Source: Hymenolepis diminuta
Taxonomy: Eukaryota; Platyhelminthes; Cestoda; Cyclophyllidea; Hymenolepididae
DNA length: 64,000 nt
NCBI GenBank assembly: GCA_900708905.1
Contig: CAADRB010000017.1
Span: 1,950,251 to 2,014,250, forward strand
Direction: 5' to 3'
Position numbers and translations under genes: made by a program. The notes under the pieces were generated by a model. It had not been told where the DNA came from. It was given only the letters and a program-made list of their open reading frames with translations, and made no database searches. Below, piece after piece: positions 34,424 to 47,480 of the stretch; position 1 is the stretch's first letter; every line of letters starts with the position of its first letter.

Positions 34424-35284
34424 GTGTGAAGTTCGCAAAATTTACGCTGAATAATACTTGGATTATTGCTTCGACTTGTGTGATATTGGCATAATCCTGC
34501 CGGTAAAAATATCTAATATTTTCTTTTCGTGAATAATACAGTTTCACATATTGGAGTTATTGATAGGATCGTTCTCTATAACTGTCTAAAGCTATCTATT
34601 TTGCCGTTTAAATAATGGTTGCTTTGGGTATAAAATAGATGCATGACTTTGATTTTGTGCATTCCTAGTTGATCTTATCAGGATAAACTGATGTGATTTA
34701 GACTATTTGAAAGTTTATTTTGCTGGATGTCTTGATAACGAATCGATTCCCGACACTCTGTGAAACAGTCACCCATGATCTATAAACCATTCGATTTCTT
34801 TAGAAGTGGACTAGACAAGTTATTTCGCTACTACTTAGAGAAAACGGAATTGTTATAAACCTCCATACATTTTTAAAACGTGAAAACATCTGAATAATCG
34901 GGGCAGTATGATATGAAATGGAAGAAGGGATAATGAAGAAGTGGGTATTGAAGTCAGAACGTCAAGAGTTAATTTAAATTATGGAAGCATTCGGCTGTTT
35001 ATGTTCTCATATATAGTATTATTTACTTTGGAATAACCAAACGCTCAAGTTTCATTAATTGTCTGCCGGAATCATGAGGAGATTACGTTCACAATATTAA
35101 TTTGTACCTTGTTGCAACCAAGGGCGGGTAGATAAAACCGGAAACAATTTTTTACAAAGCGGCGTTCAATGGAGTTCATTCTGTTTATGCAGTGGGATCG
35201 AAATTGAGGTAGAAAATTCCAACTAAAAAAGAAACAAAATCCCAAATACTTCTGCTGTTCAAATGGTTAGACACAAATTATATC

Positions 35285-35400
35285 ACAGGCTGAAATGTAG
35301 TCCACCCCCAACTCCGTGGGTACGCTACGGGGTGACCTCATTCGAATTCCATTCTGCCCCAACTTGAATTCGCCGAGACATCTAACGTGATTCAATTACA
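35285..35400. other. G+C-rich patch, possibly repeat-derived
   Basis: GTAGTCCACCCCCAACTCCG, GGTACGCTACGGGG and CATTCGAATTCC stand out from the AT-rich surroundings. The last piece is B-box-like. No second copy in the window and no coding frame. Confidence 0.2.
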
Positions 35401-35931
35401 ACCTATCCAAAATGAGAGCCAGTCGTGTTCCAGACCATCTCTTAGCAACGTTTTGCAATTTTCTGTAGATAAATTCTGAAAATGGGGAACGTATCACTAA
35501 CCCACTGGACAAAGCAATCGCTTTTATTTATTAAGCGCGACAAGGCAAGGGAACACTTCTTTGCCATTGGAAAACATATCAACTGAAGGAATAGTAAGGT
35601 ACTCCGACAAAAGAGTAATAAGGAAGGGATAGAGTTAAAGCTGAGAATTAAATCGAAATATTCGAAGCGGCTTCTTTCATTAATTTTTTTTGGGATTCAG
35701 ATTGCACATTTTCTGTGTAATAGCATAGTTATCTGCCTCAAGTCTTTCAATCACATTCTATTGTTCAGAATAGAATATCTTAACGGTTGAGAAGGGAATA
35801 TCTTACCCCCGATTAAAGGCCGAATTCAATTTTTCCACTTTAGTCTCAAATTTTCAGACCCGTTGACTGTTACTGACACTTGGTTATTTTAAAAGCCACT
35901 TTTTGTTGGATTAATTTGCCTATTTAACAAG

Positions 35932-36002
35932 ATGATATTTTTCAAAGAAGAGTTTTACCAAGATGTCCTGATGCTTCGCAGTCCAGCTGCCAAATTATTG
36001 AA
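35932..36002 (+). CDS. Candidate internal exon of the plus-strand gene
   Basis: Open frame MIFFKEEFYQDVLMLRS then PAAKLL, followed by a good donor GTGAGC at phase 2. The acceptor AACAAG is only fair; AAAG at 35946 is an alternative. Composition looks coding, but the phase does not connect cleanly with the next candidate, so it may belong to another isoform or be chance. Confidence 0.35.
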
Positions 36003-36679
36003 GTGAGCTTCGTAATTTTTGTATTCTGCTCATTAGGGGTCCATGACGGTTAAAATCCAAAGAGACCCAGCTACTGCTCCTGAAAGCTAAATATATACAG
36101 AATAGCATCTACTTCATTTAACTCTTTTGTAGCATCCTTTAATTAAGGTACTGACGTTGTTCGACATCTTTTTAACAACACCCAGTTAATATTTCTTCGA
36201 GAAATAGCAAGATAAATCTCATCGCGACATAACGTTTTCTATTAATCTACATCTTAGAGTGCCATTACTTAGAGGTTGATTTGGAAATAAAAATCACAGA
36301 CTGTAATAATCAGATATAGCCTTTTAAATGAATATTCCCACACCAATGCCGCAATGATTATGGTTAGGTACCTCCATTGCCTGCATAAATATGTACCTGC
36401 TTTCAAATAGGAAGCCCCTCTTGGATAGCAGCATTTTATTTCTTTAAAATGGAAAATAAAATTTTTGGATAAAATTGGATAATTTTTATCCAAGAAAAAT
36501 AAATACAAGTTGTTAAAATGTGCTAAATGGCGGGACTGTTGTGTTATATAGTTTTAAGTAATTTGTTAACATTTGCCTAATCTCGTGTTATTATTGAATT
36601 CTGTGATTTGCGGCTATTTTGGAAGGTTAGTAAGGTTGTAATAACATTTTAAAGAAGTAACTTATTTGTGTTTTATTAG

Positions 36680-36738
36680 GGATGGTTTATAAGATTGGGC
36701 GTATGGATAGAGTTTGTCTGGTTCGTAGTGTCCAAATG
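36680..36738 (+). CDS. Candidate internal exon after a strong acceptor
   Basis: The acceptor TTTGTGTTTTATTAG is among the best in the window. In phase 1 it reads MVYKIGRMDRVCLVRSVQM and meets GTGACT as a possible donor; in phase 0 it reads a Trp-rich hydrophobic frame. Which reading is right is not settled, and the exit phase does not match the exon at 36799. Confidence 0.3.
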
Positions 36739-36798
36739 GTGACTCTTTTATCTAGGAATTAGATAAGAGAATTCCTTTTGGATCTATCTGAGCATTAG

Positions 36799-37003
36799 TA
36801 TACAAATATGTACTTATTGGTGATTTTGGCAAACTACTTTCGTCAAGTGCAATCAACCCGACCCCATTTTGGGAGGCTGAAATCAAGCCCACTATTCAGT
36901 ATATTAAGTTGATGGGTGGTGGCAGTCCTCACGATATGACGGATACAAAATACTTCCTAGAATTAGAATCACTAAATTTAGAGAAATTAAAGAAATTGTG
37001 TAC
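36799..37003 (+). CDS. Coding exon of an unrecognised plus-strand gene
   Basis: 205 bases, phase 1 in, phase 2 out, with a perfect GTAAGT donor and acceptor GAGCATTAG. The frame (YKYVLIGDFGKLLSSS, then FWEAEIKPTIQYIKLMGGG, then a Leu/Lys-rich LELESLNLEKLKKLC) is open throughout and has a natural globular composition with an amphipathic end. It lacks an early ATG and so is easy to miss. It probably belongs to the gene that starts at 34283. I do not recognise the family. Confidence 0.6.
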
Positions 37004-38060
37004 GTAAGTGGGTGTCGAAGATAGTCCTGGTCAGTGGTTGGCGCTGATCCAGTAGGTAGGTGTTGTAGTAGGAACTAGCATGATCGATAGAGACAAAATC
37101 TGGTTGTGGGAGCTGGGCGGAGGATCTGACTATAAGAATTGATCCGTAGGATCTTTAAATATATATTCATTTAGAGGATACATCGTTAGAAATATCAATA
37201 GTCGCTTATTACCTAACGTGGAATTCGAAGTGCGTCTGTATTTCACTAAAACAAAATTAATAAATGCGTTAACAGAGAATTAACTTAATAAGTTCCTGTA
37301 GCCATAAGATGAGTTTTAAATCGCCTTTACACTCTCTATTACTTATTGATGACTGAATGACAATCCAACTTGCTTCCGATTATTGAGTTCTCATCTTTTC
37401 ATTTATTGTTAATGGCAATTGTACTTTTTCAAAACCTAGTAAACTCCCTTTTGTCCTGAACAGGCGCTAAAATGCCTCACGTTCTATTGCAGTAACATCG
37501 CTTAGCCCCGCCCTATTTCAGAGCCTTCTCAATTTCTCATTTCAGTAATTTATCTAAACTTTGCCTTCACAAACAAATGGTTGCCTTGCCTAACGTTAGC
37601 TTAGGATTATGAATGAAATCTACTCTTAAAATTCTTAGTAGTCTATTAAAAAAATCAACTCCTAACTTCTTAACTTAGTGCATTTATGGCAGATTTTTCA
37701 TAAATTATAAAATGCATCAGTAACTGTAACAATGTATAAATATTTAGCGATAATAACTCTAAACACAAAAGAAATAAAGACTTTACGTTCTCAAAAGATA
37801 TTTATTGAAAAGGTAAAATGAAGATCAGGTTGTTATGTGGGACAGTTTAGCGGTCAATGTAACCCAATTTCCTAGTTCCTTAACCCTATTTAGGATGAGT
37901 GTAAAGGAAAAAGTTGATCATTCAGTCTAAACTAGTTTTAAACTACACTGATGCTTTCTAAGTGCTTAGTCACACTCTGTTAAATTCTATGACTAATTAG
38001 CTGAAAAAAACTGTTGCGCAGTCTAAAATTCTAGAAAATTTAGGGGAATTATTATTTCAG

Positions 38061-38130
38061 GAGTCAGTTAAAACACTTTTGCGGGAGTATAAAATTGATA
38101 AGAGAAACAAGACCCTTTATTTACGATTAA
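38061..38130 (+). CDS. Probable last exon of the plus-strand gene
   Basis: The acceptor is ATTATTATTTCAG. In phase 2, the phase left by the exon ending at 37003, it reads SQLKHFCGSIKLIRETR and stops at TAA, giving a joined KKLCTSQLKHFC. The other two phases are either stopped at once or give a basic, unlikely sequence. A second frame beyond the stop (38105-38204, IEPKQALQKADSEDILFYK with donor GTAAGG) also looks coding and may be an alternative exon. No AATAAA nearby. Confidence 0.4.
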
Positions 38131-39362
38131 AATCGAGCCGAAGCAGGCGCTTCAAAAAGCCGACAGTGAAGACATCCTGTTCTATAAAATTAACGGAAAG
38201 TAAGGCAGTTATTACACGGAAATCGCAAACCTGCACATATTATCTATAAGAGCATCGCGTTTATTCTTTTGAGATTACAAACCTGGACAGCTATTGCAAA
38301 GTTATCGAAATATACTAATTCCACCTCGTCTATATCCAATGTATAACCTAATTGAGAAATATCTCTCCATTATCAAAATTCTAACATTTAAATCATTGAC
38401 CCGCCTTTTTTATGGAACACTTAACAAAGGATTTATTTAAAATTAAAAGTTCACAGGTGCCGTTGTCTGAATTTTCTTAAACCGATGGGGACACTACTAT
38501 AAAACTCATGACCTTGAACTTTAAATTTCGGTATCTGAATCGGATCTGAGCAAGCACATTTGTAATTACCTACCACTATTTTCTACTAGTTTTTGAACAT
38601 TTAAATGGTGGTAAATCCTTCAGGGAGACATTTTCGTTCACTCTGTACTTTAATTTATATTTTATTAAAGCTGTTATCAATCTCTATTATTCTTGTTTGC
38701 AATATTATTCCTTTTCTGTTAGCTAAAAATTAACGATAATTTATTTCAGCAAATCTTGCATTTAGTTTAACCCCGGGTTTTGAAGACTTCTAAAAGACCA
38801 ATTCCACGGAAAATACTTCATAGTAAAAGCTAAAAATATCTCATTAACTTTGTTTGGAGTTATTTTATTAAATCAGTTCACTCTCTCATCCGCAGCCTTG
38901 AAAATCTGAAACGATATTAACTTGAATCTGCATTTAATGAATAAAATGGAATAAAAACCTAGTATCCCCATATCAGTATTGCGTAGGAATTGTAATATAT
39001 TTGTAACTTAGATTTATTAAACTCTCAATATTCTAAACTGTAAACTAACTATGGTTGCTCTATTTGTTATGAAATTAAGCTCTTGTCGTGTCCCGAACCA
39101 ATTTATTCAGATCTGAATAAACATTCTGTGGGAATGTTCAGTCAATTCAATCCAATGCCCCCAATCTGGAGTTGCTATCTCAGAGAACTAATGATCACGG
39201 TTGAATGTAGTGATTCATAACTAAAACTGGTTCACTACTGAATAGGGGTTTTCTCCTTGACTTTTTGATCTTATCGATACAATTATAGTTCTACAACATG
39301 CTGCTAAATAAGAGCATCATGTTTCAATGTTATACAACTGAAATGTATTTTTACTTTTCTAG

Positions 39363-39495
39363 CAAGTTGGCCAAAGATCATCCTAATTCCATGATATTAA
39401 TACAACCGATAATTTGCAGACAATTCCTAAATGAAAACGGGATTTTTATAGATAAACTGAGCCCACATTTAAAATTTTTAATAAATAATCAATAA
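39363..39495 (+). CDS. Candidate last exon with AATAAA downstream
   Basis: The acceptor is GTATTTTTACTTTTCTAG; the frame is KLAKDHPNSMILIQP then CRQFLNENGIFIDKLS, to TAA. An ATAAATAAATT stretch about 35 bases after the stop supplies AATAAA. AT-rich and unrecognised; no upstream partner assigned. Confidence 0.3.
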
Positions 39496-40537
39496 CCTAA
39501 AATACAGTGGAAAAGTATTATTCACTGACATAAATAAATTAACAAAGTAGACATATAAACCTTCCAAGAGTGGCAAATGCGCAGGATTTCAATTAACAGC
39601 TTTAAAAACTAAGTCAAACCCAAAATCAGATATCTTGAGGACAAAGTATCACCGATCACCGATTGTGTTTGAGGAAAATAATCAATGCTCAGGATTGATA
39701 TCTGTAAATTTTACACACACCCCTATGATATTCAGGTCCAAGTTTCCGGCCACATGACGTACTGCCTTTGAGATACGGTGACTTAAATAGGAATGACATC
39801 CCATACCTTCAAGTAACTCTCACTTTTCTATCTAAACAATGGTAATTGGTACAATATACTTAGATGTGATCCAGTCAAGGCATATTCTTTCTGTCGTCTT
39901 CTGCGTTTTCATACACATTGTTCAATAGGTTGCACTCCCCTTCCCGTAAATTTAAAACAGCTATACATCTCCTCAATCATCTCATATCTTTATAAGAACG
40001 TTAACTGAATTTTCATATAAATTGTTACAGAAATTTGACTGGTAACTACGGTCTCATTCCTTCAATGTGATGATCTGATCCTGAAAACTGCGTAAATAAA
40101 AAGGGCTGAACGAAAAGAGCTTTTATAATTCCAATTACCCAAAAATGCTATTTACCAGTCTATTGATCAAGTTTCCAAGCGAATAATTTCGCTGCTTGCG
40201 TGATTGATCAAGAATTTATTGTTTTAAAGTAAAGTCTCCTTTGAAGCTCTCTAAGCCAATTAGAATAGGAGAAAATATCCTAATTCTAGTAATAATAGAG
40301 TGCAACTGATCTAATTAAGTAAAAATCCATGCTAAATACCTTCACTAAATATGTGGCAGCGGTTACCGGTAAAATAGGCTAATTTGGATTACTTGTATAT
40401 TTCTGCCCGAAGACTATGCTAATTGCGTTTTTTAATACTTTTTACGATTTTCTAACCTTTTTAAATGCGTTACTGCTAATATTACTTTAGCTGCCCACTA
40501 AGGTTAAACTAAACCTGTGATAATTCAGACTCACTAG

Positions 40538-40765
40538 GAAATAAAGGGGAGGATTTGTAACTCGCAATTCCCAGCTTTTATTGAGAGAACGAATTTATTT
40601 TTACAGAGTTTGTTTAATAGGAATAACTGGCTGTCTAGTAGGTCGCGAGATTTAATATCACAGTACGAATATAATAACTCAATTATTGAAAACCGAGAAA
40701 CGGAACTTGTGAACTTCGCTCTGCTGCACCGAGAATATACAATTGGACTTCCGAATGGACATTGA
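40538..40765 (+). CDS. Candidate exon or decayed coding patch
   Basis: 76 open codons without an ATG after acceptor CAGACTCACTAG: FPAFIERTNLFLQSLFN, then SRDLISQYEYNNSIIENRE and VNFALLHREYTIGLPNG. No clear donor before the stop. Between 40690 and 40925 three plus frames and one minus frame are open in turn (one ends VSFHYAGIYVPGSIRYVT), which suggests either frameshifted coding sequence or just few stops in a G+C-richer patch. Confidence 0.3.
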   Translation, partial: EIKGRICNSQFPAFIERTNLFLQSLFNRNNWLSSRSRDLISQYEYNNSIIENRETELVNFALLHREYTIGLPNGH

Positions 40766-41007
40766 ACGATTTACAGTGGAAGATTATATTTTCACTGGAA
40801 TTTAAATTGCAACAGTGTGAAGAGGTTTGCATTGATCGTTCCTGTTGTTACAACCGACGATTTTAATCAAGTGTCTTTTCATTATGCTGGAATATATGTT
40901 CCAGGGAGCATCAGATATGTCACTTGAACATACTGCTTTTATTATTACTATTATTAAAACATTATCACAATATTAGAAAGCCCTTTATTTTTCCTGTTTC
41001 TTTCTAG

Positions 41008-41154
41008 GTGTCCCTTGGGAGATGCTGTTCATTTTTAACTAAAGTCTGTGAGCATCCCTATTGCGGTCGCACATATAAAACCAGAATGAAGCATCTCCTT
41101 TGCAAGAAGGGAATTAATTCAACCTATTACATCATGGAAGTTATAATAAATTAG
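41008..41154 (+). CDS. Last exon with a zinc-finger-like Cys/His motif
   Basis: The acceptor CTGTTTCTTTCTAG is excellent. Only phase 0 is open: 48 residues to TAG. The core reads CEHPYCGRTYKTRMKHLLC. It resembles the left half of C2H2 fingers of the C-x-x-P-x-CG-(K/R)-x-Y type but ends His-x2-Cys, so it is either a C2HC variant or a partial finger. Upstream exons are unassigned; the patch at 40538-40765 is 250 bases before it on the same strand. Likely nuclear, nucleic-acid binding if the finger is real (inference). Confidence 0.5.
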   Translation: MSLGRCCSFLTKVCEHPYCGRTYKTRMKHLLCKKGINSTYYIMEVIIN

Positions 41155-43329
41155 AAATTTTATCAATCAGGGAGTCGAGCGAGTTTATTTAAAAATATAA
41201 GAAAGGAAGAAAATACGGAGAAGGAAATGTGTCTACACATGAATACTATCCATTTTCTCGTAAATTAACAAAGTAAAAATCACCTTGGTTGATCGAACAT
41301 TGACACTCAATTTCTTAACTTTCGTTAGTCATTTCCATTGTAAACAATATTCCTAAAAATTATTTTGATTAAAACAAACTTTGTTTACGGCTTTTGTGAG
41401 GCCTGAACAAAGTTAAAATTGCATTTCATTGCTATTTCAAGCCGCCATATCATTTAAATAATTCTGAACTCGTTTCTTATTCCTTCTCTTATCTTATCGT
41501 TTTAAATAGGCGAAAGAGTTAGAATATGAGTCAATTTATGAAGGATTCCTACATCTTAAATCTAAAGAACTTTATTATTGGTTAAAAGGAATTGAATTTT
41601 TACATACATTTTCCATTCCATCTTATAATACAATCAACATCACTTGGCCTCTATAATTCTGCGAAGTGCTCTGAGTTTCTCCACAATCTCTAACTAACAA
41701 CACAATACTCTAAGCCCGAAAGATGGCCTATATCGCCTATGATTGCCCTAGTTCTAGCCGGATTTATGAACAGGATATCGAGATTAAAGATTGACAATGA
41801 CAGAGGTTTAGAAGGCCATGGGTATTTCACAACACCTTTTTGGTTATTTTTATCCCATATACACTACTACAGCTGAAAATCAGAAAAAAGAAGGTGAAAG
41901 AGAAGTCCGCAAAAATGTATTCTGTAATTCACCATTACATTTTCTCCGGAATGATAAAGGCGAAAACAGAATGCATTTATGATAGAGTACAAACAAACCA
42001 GGAGGAGATGAAAGGTAATAAATAACAGTTGGTAACATCACATGTGATTGATTTCCATGGTATTTATGAGTAGCTATGGGGGTTGAGGACACAGACCAAT
42101 CAGTTCAAAACCACATGTCAGTCAGAAAATGAGCTCTATTGGAACATGTTATACACTCAATCACGTCATTGATTCAACTCGGGGTATAAAGAGTAGCTAA
42201 GCCATGTTTAGCGCATCCTATCAGAAATAATAAGCCTGAACCCTAGGGAAAGAATAATGAAAAAAATAAAAATACAGTATGCAAAAATTAAGAGAATAAT
42301 CAAGTTGAATCCTTTTAAGAGGATTAGGAACTCTGTAACAAATATTACCTTTACATAATGTCAATGTCACAGTAACAGAAATGGGAATTATTTATTAATG
42401 AGGTCCTTGTCCTCATATACTCGATGTCCTCGACGTGATTAATAATTATGCTTGACATTTCAATTTGTCACTACACCTCTATGATCTAGTGTAAGGTAAA
42501 TTGTTAGGATAAACATGTAATCGATAGCAATTTGCAGTTGTTACGCTTTCCATATGGCACTTCTGCCCATTAGGCTATAAAAATCTCAAATGTTAAAAAA
42601 GAGGAATAAGATTCACATATGTATCCAAGGCAACTAACTTTATGAAGGCCGGTAGAGATCTAAGAATATTAACATCCAATCTGAGCTTATTTCTGCTGTG
42701 TGTGGCATCCTGAATATTTATCTTAAAAGTGGTTGGGTTGATAGTGTGACTGATGAAATAACAACCCTGATAATCATCAAGACGTGCATTCTAAGAGCAT
42801 CCAATGCTTTATTTCAATAAGAGGCCGAGTTAATTTCGGTTGATCAAAATAGGGATCAGTTGCTTGGAAAATGTGATGAATATCTATCTTCAGACTGGCA
42901 TTTTTGTGGTGCATAAATTCCATAGAATGATCACAAGATTAATTATAGTAACAGGAAAGTTGAGTCAACAAATACACGTTTCAGATTCTTACTAGCAGTC
43001 AGGTTGAAAAGGTCTGGACAGATGTGTCCTATTCTGTCAAATAAGCAGCCCGATAAAAATATATCTTTGCCATAAATGGGATAAAAATAGCATCAGTTAT
43101 GAATTCACATCTCGTCGAAAAAATAAAATTGTTAAAACGCAGGAATCATAAATAAGTAGCCATATAAAGAGTAAAAGCCGGGTAGAGAGAAAGACATAAT
43201 GTGATATTAGTTTAAATTGCTTCCTTCCGAGAGAAAAAAATCTGTTACCTAAGCAGACAAGTAACTTCAAATGCCCATTAAGGGGAACGTTAGCGGCAGT
43301 TAAATTGGTCAAAAAAATGGTATCTTAGA

Positions 43330-43505
43330 GTCACTCCTAGGAGAAACCCGCGTTTTACTAGTTCTCCTAGGATTCTAATTGGCCATTGAGTTTAATAAAA
43401 CACTCCGCTAACTGTCCACTTGTGGGAATCAATCGCGTAAACCCTTAATTAGCAGGCATGCCCATTAACCAATGTATCATCAGCGGCAAGGCTGCAAATG
43501 AACTT
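43330..43505 (-). repeat. tRNA-derived SINE copy
   Basis: Minus strand: TTGGTTAATGGGCATGCCTG, ATTGATTCCCACAAGTGGAC, CAATGGCCAATTAG and GCGGGTTTCTCCTAGG. Same order as the 25.5 kb copy; the tail region is well kept. Confidence 0.55.
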
Positions 43506-44589
43506 AGAACACTTAATAGGGAGAACTCAGGATGATTTGCCAAGAGTCCGGATCACGAATGTATTTATACAAGACATTATACACATTATTTAAATACTTA
43601 GAACCAATTGTATACACAATAATATATCATGGGGTAAGTATCTATCCCTAAAAATTGTATTGATATTTAATTGCAGATTAATATTTGATTAATATATGCA
43701 TTTATAAAAAATTCTTTTTGACAGATTTATTAATTTATTTTGGATATTAAATTTACTAAAAATACAGTCAGATAATTGATTGATGATGTTGGGATTTCAT
43801 CTTGTTTATTATTCAGTTCAGATAGGAGAATACGTGTTGAAATTTTTACCATCTTCAAGTTTTTTTAAGATTTAATATCATTTTCTATTAAAACTGAATA
43901 TGCTTTATCTTGATAGTCTCCTCAAGATGGAATATTGCTGAAGGCATTGATAATGAAATGCTTGAAACATTTGACAATAGAAATTTTGAATTCAGTGGAT
44001 TATAGAGCATTATAAGAGCATTGATCTCTTCCGCTTTGATTCCTTCACTGGGATGTTTGATAACAAAACAACATTATGTTCCGTTGTTATATCACAAATT
44101 TGTAATTGATTGAGGAAAAAGCGGAGCTGATTTTGCCATTTTCGTCCAGGAAGTATATATAAATATTGCTAAAGATTTAAATTAAGTAGTGCTTAGTTTC
44201 ACTCAGCTCTGAATGGTGAGCATTTCTTTCTACTACTAATCATTTCTTGATGGTTAAAAGTCAAAGAGCTACGTAGTGTATTGTACCCCCTTTATTTGCT
44301 AAAGTGAAATATAAAGAATAAATATTACCATCTAAGATCAGGATAGCAATAAAATTGTACACTTAATTGACTGAAATACTACTATGAAGCGAATGAACAA
44401 ATTGTAAACATAAAGCTTTATGGCTCTTAATTTGGGGCTCACATGACTCCCAAGCAAGTAGAAATTGCAGTATTTAATATTGTTTACATGGAACAATATT
44501 TAAAATTAATTTGATCTGATTTCAGTTTATGGAATAGGGATAGTAGATAAAGTATCCTATTTTCCCCAGCTATTCTGCAGGCTGCATCT

Positions 44590-44910
44590 TTTATTTTCTG
44601 TCAGTATCACGACGATAGGATATAGAGAGACTGAAAGAGAGGGGAGGCAAGACAATTTTGAGCAGCGTTTATTTGGAGAGAACCAAGAACCGAGGAGTGG
44701 ATGATAGTTTAGAAACAAAAGTGTTAGGGAAACCTGGTCTAAGACATGACAACAGTGGCATGTCTAACTTATTGTGAGAAAATCAGCCTGATTCGATCGG
44801 GTCTAGTCTTAGTGACCGTGATATTCCTAACGCGCTGTAGAAAAGTCAAGTTGAATCGACTGACTGAGCAGACTAGGCGTAGTAGTATTCATTGCTATCC
44901 CAAATAATTT
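44590..44910. other. G+C-richer patch with a small ORF
   Basis: On the plus strand an ATG frame of 53 codons (from about 44747) has a hydrophobic stretch SGLVLVTVIFLT followed by a basic tail. The minus strand is partly open too. Not recognised; could be repeat-derived. Confidence 0.2.
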
Positions 44911-46394
44911 GAACAAAAACACAGAAAATGTTTTTCAGAGGAAAATTTAATTTGTTTGAAGATTAGGAAATCATTAGAGTAAAAAAAAATGATAAAATTC
45001 TTGTCATCAACATTCAAAAAATACTATCTAACCCCCATATTAGTTTTGAAGGGGGGCTGGTAATGTCCTAAATCCCTTAAACTCGGACAATATTATTTTC
45101 CTTTCGAAAAATGAGCTGGAATTTCGGAATGTCCTATTAAAAAAAGGTAAATGAATGCAAATATTAGTTTATAAAACTGATCTTTGATGTTATTATAACA
45201 CCGTCCTCAGAAGTGGACATCACCGTTTTCTATGAATAAAAAAGGGGTTCTATAATTTTCATATTTGTCGTTTATCCCTCTTAACTGACTGCAATACAGA
45301 ATGTCTCACATTTTTATTTCTGAATCGTACTTTATTACAACCATTAAACAACTATTTCCTTTTGATCAGACGAACTAAAATCAATAAATATTTAAAGTAA
45401 TAGAAATAGGAAAAAATTGCTTATAAAATAATAAATCTGTTTGCCTTCTATATGAAATTCGTCAAGTTTCATAGGTAGTTTGTTTAAATACACTCTTTTT
45501 CAGCATTAAGTATGCATCCTGTTTTTACACATATAGCTAAATTACAAAATGCATGTTATTTTATATTATTAATCACGTCCAATAATGGAAACTGAAGCAA
45601 ATATTTCAGTAGTACTTAATCAAGTATATTACATTCGTGATCGTCAGTTACAGAAGAAAGAAAATAAATTATTTGTCAAGATTATTTGTGCAGGGATATC
45701 TACCGTTGTTTGATCGATTAAATGGAACCCTATTAGAAGTACTTAATGGGGTCACAAAGAATAGGTAGGGTATTAGAAACTACAGAAAATTCTTCTGTAA
45801 TAACTTTCTTGTACTATCTTAGCTACCCTTTGAAAGTCTTAAACCACTAGAATAGATCATTTCGCTTTTCAAATTTAAAACGCAATCCCAATGGTTTTGA
45901 ATTCGACGTAACTCACTATTCTTACCTTCACAAAGATATCACATTAGAAGTATTCAGTCACGTTAAGACCACAATTCCAAAACCATTTCTGAAAAATCAA
46001 AAGAGAGCACCGATATGTCCTAGATTGTTTTAATAGACCAGGTTAACACATAGAGGGAACATGGATTGTCAGTATTGTAAAAAATTATACCACATGATAG
46101 GTTTGAGACTTGCCTATGAGATAGGAAAACAGAAAGCATTGAACTATGAGTAATGTGACAAGAAAGAAGACGACACGGTAGGATTGGATATAAATCTATC
46201 GCGTCCAATTGTTTCGAAATGTTAGTGCTTGTGTCAATACAATTGAAAAAATGTATGACTTAGAATACTTAATTCTCGAGACACACTATAAATTAAAATT
46301 TTAATTTTTAATATCGGTTATTTTTTGTTCACTGGATACCATGTTTTTTAAAAATGAACCGCTTTTGAAAACATTAACTTGCAAAATAAAAATA

Positions 46395-46460
46395 TTGGTT
46401 CCCTAGGCTGATCACATGCCAGAAACCCAAATACCAATTTAATATTCAAATGCTACTTGC
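46395..46460 (+). mobile_element. Short LINE fragment
   Basis: CCAGAAACCCAAATACCAATTTA and CTACTTGCAAATCTA line up with the segment just before the active-site box in the 50 kb copy (49997-50045). Confidence 0.3.
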
Positions 46461-46789
46461 AAATCTATGTTTTGGAAACAGAAATTTCAAGAAAAATGTT
46501 AAATAATAATCCAGATTTTTGTAATGGTAGGCAGATGTTATCAAATCTGAAATAGGCTGATATAAAATCGTCCTAAAATCAAAACCTCTTTGACAAAGGA
46601 TAACCATGTGAGCGGGGCTACCAAAGTGATTTAACAGCAGTGTCAAAAGGACGACTTCCATTCAGTAGTGAACTAGTTTTAGCTATGATGTGCGAAAGTT
46701 TTTCCATTTAGAGATGGTCCCCAAGCAGAGGAAACACCAAAATATTTGCTTGAATTAATGATAATTCAAGGAGACAACAGTGGATTGAA

Positions 46790-46920
46790 GAAGTAGGTCG
46801 GATATGGATATGTTGCGAGTTGGATCGGAAGGGAAAATAGATAGGTGGAATGAGGTCACATTAAACAACGATTATTCCGAATACATTTATACAACTATGA
46901 CAGTTTGGAACTCGGCAAAA
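46790..46920 (+). repeat. Repeat pair, copy 1
   Basis: GGAATGAGGTCACATTAAAC, CGATTATTCCGAATAC and ATGACAGTTTGGAA recur in the same order at 47865-47945. It lies downstream of a LINE fragment, as the other copy does, so both may be 3' parts of the LINE. Confidence 0.45.
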
Positions 46921-47299
46921 AAATTCGTTTAGAATTTATTAATTGGTAATACTTTGTTGAATACAGAAGTAGGTACATGCCATATTGCCGCTCATTAGAA
47001 TGAATAATTATACGAACAATATAAAAGAAAAACCATTATTAAAGCTTTTGCATCGAGATGTAAAAACTCACTTATTAAAGTAAATTTAAATTAATTTTGT
47101 TTTAATCTCTGAAAAAAAATTTTAAGTTGTTTAATGATCTGTTATGTACTTCTTTTCGACAGTGCGCAGTTTTTAAATCCTTCTCTTAGGTGATTTTTTA
47201 AGTTAAGATAAAATTATGGAGTACAGTTAAAGTCAATCACTATATTAAAAACCTTGCATGTGAATTAAAGTGATTTAAATCACTCCTGAATTTAAAATA

Positions 47300-47480
47300 T
47301 CTGATAAAAAATGCCATGTTTACCAGTTGTATAGCATCAATTTACGATACCCATACGCTAACTGTAAATCAATGCACAAACAGAAAGATCAGGTAAATGT
47401 TAGTCGGAGATCTAGATATTCACAGTTGTAGGCAAATATTGACTGATTTGCAACAGATCAATGTACAATCATCCAATGGA
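47300..47480 (+). mobile_element. Second copy of the LINE active-site region
   Basis: Aligns with 50015-50130 base by base (CAATGCACAAACAGAAAGATCA against CAGTACACAAGCAGAAATAC; shared GATCTAGAT; AATATTGACTGATTTGCAAC against GATATTGGAAAACCTGCAAG). Frames are more broken than in the 50 kb copy. Confidence 0.45.

Larger units (their letters stand above)
42100..46390. other. AT-rich with few features
   Basis: Besides the SINE at 43330 and the patch at 44590, nothing was recognised. Confidence 0.4.

Noticed and set aside
41700..41800. Short plus frame RKMAYIAYDCPSSSRIYEQ after CTCTAAG
   Set aside because: Coding-like for 25 codons but isolated, with a weak acceptor and no partner exon.
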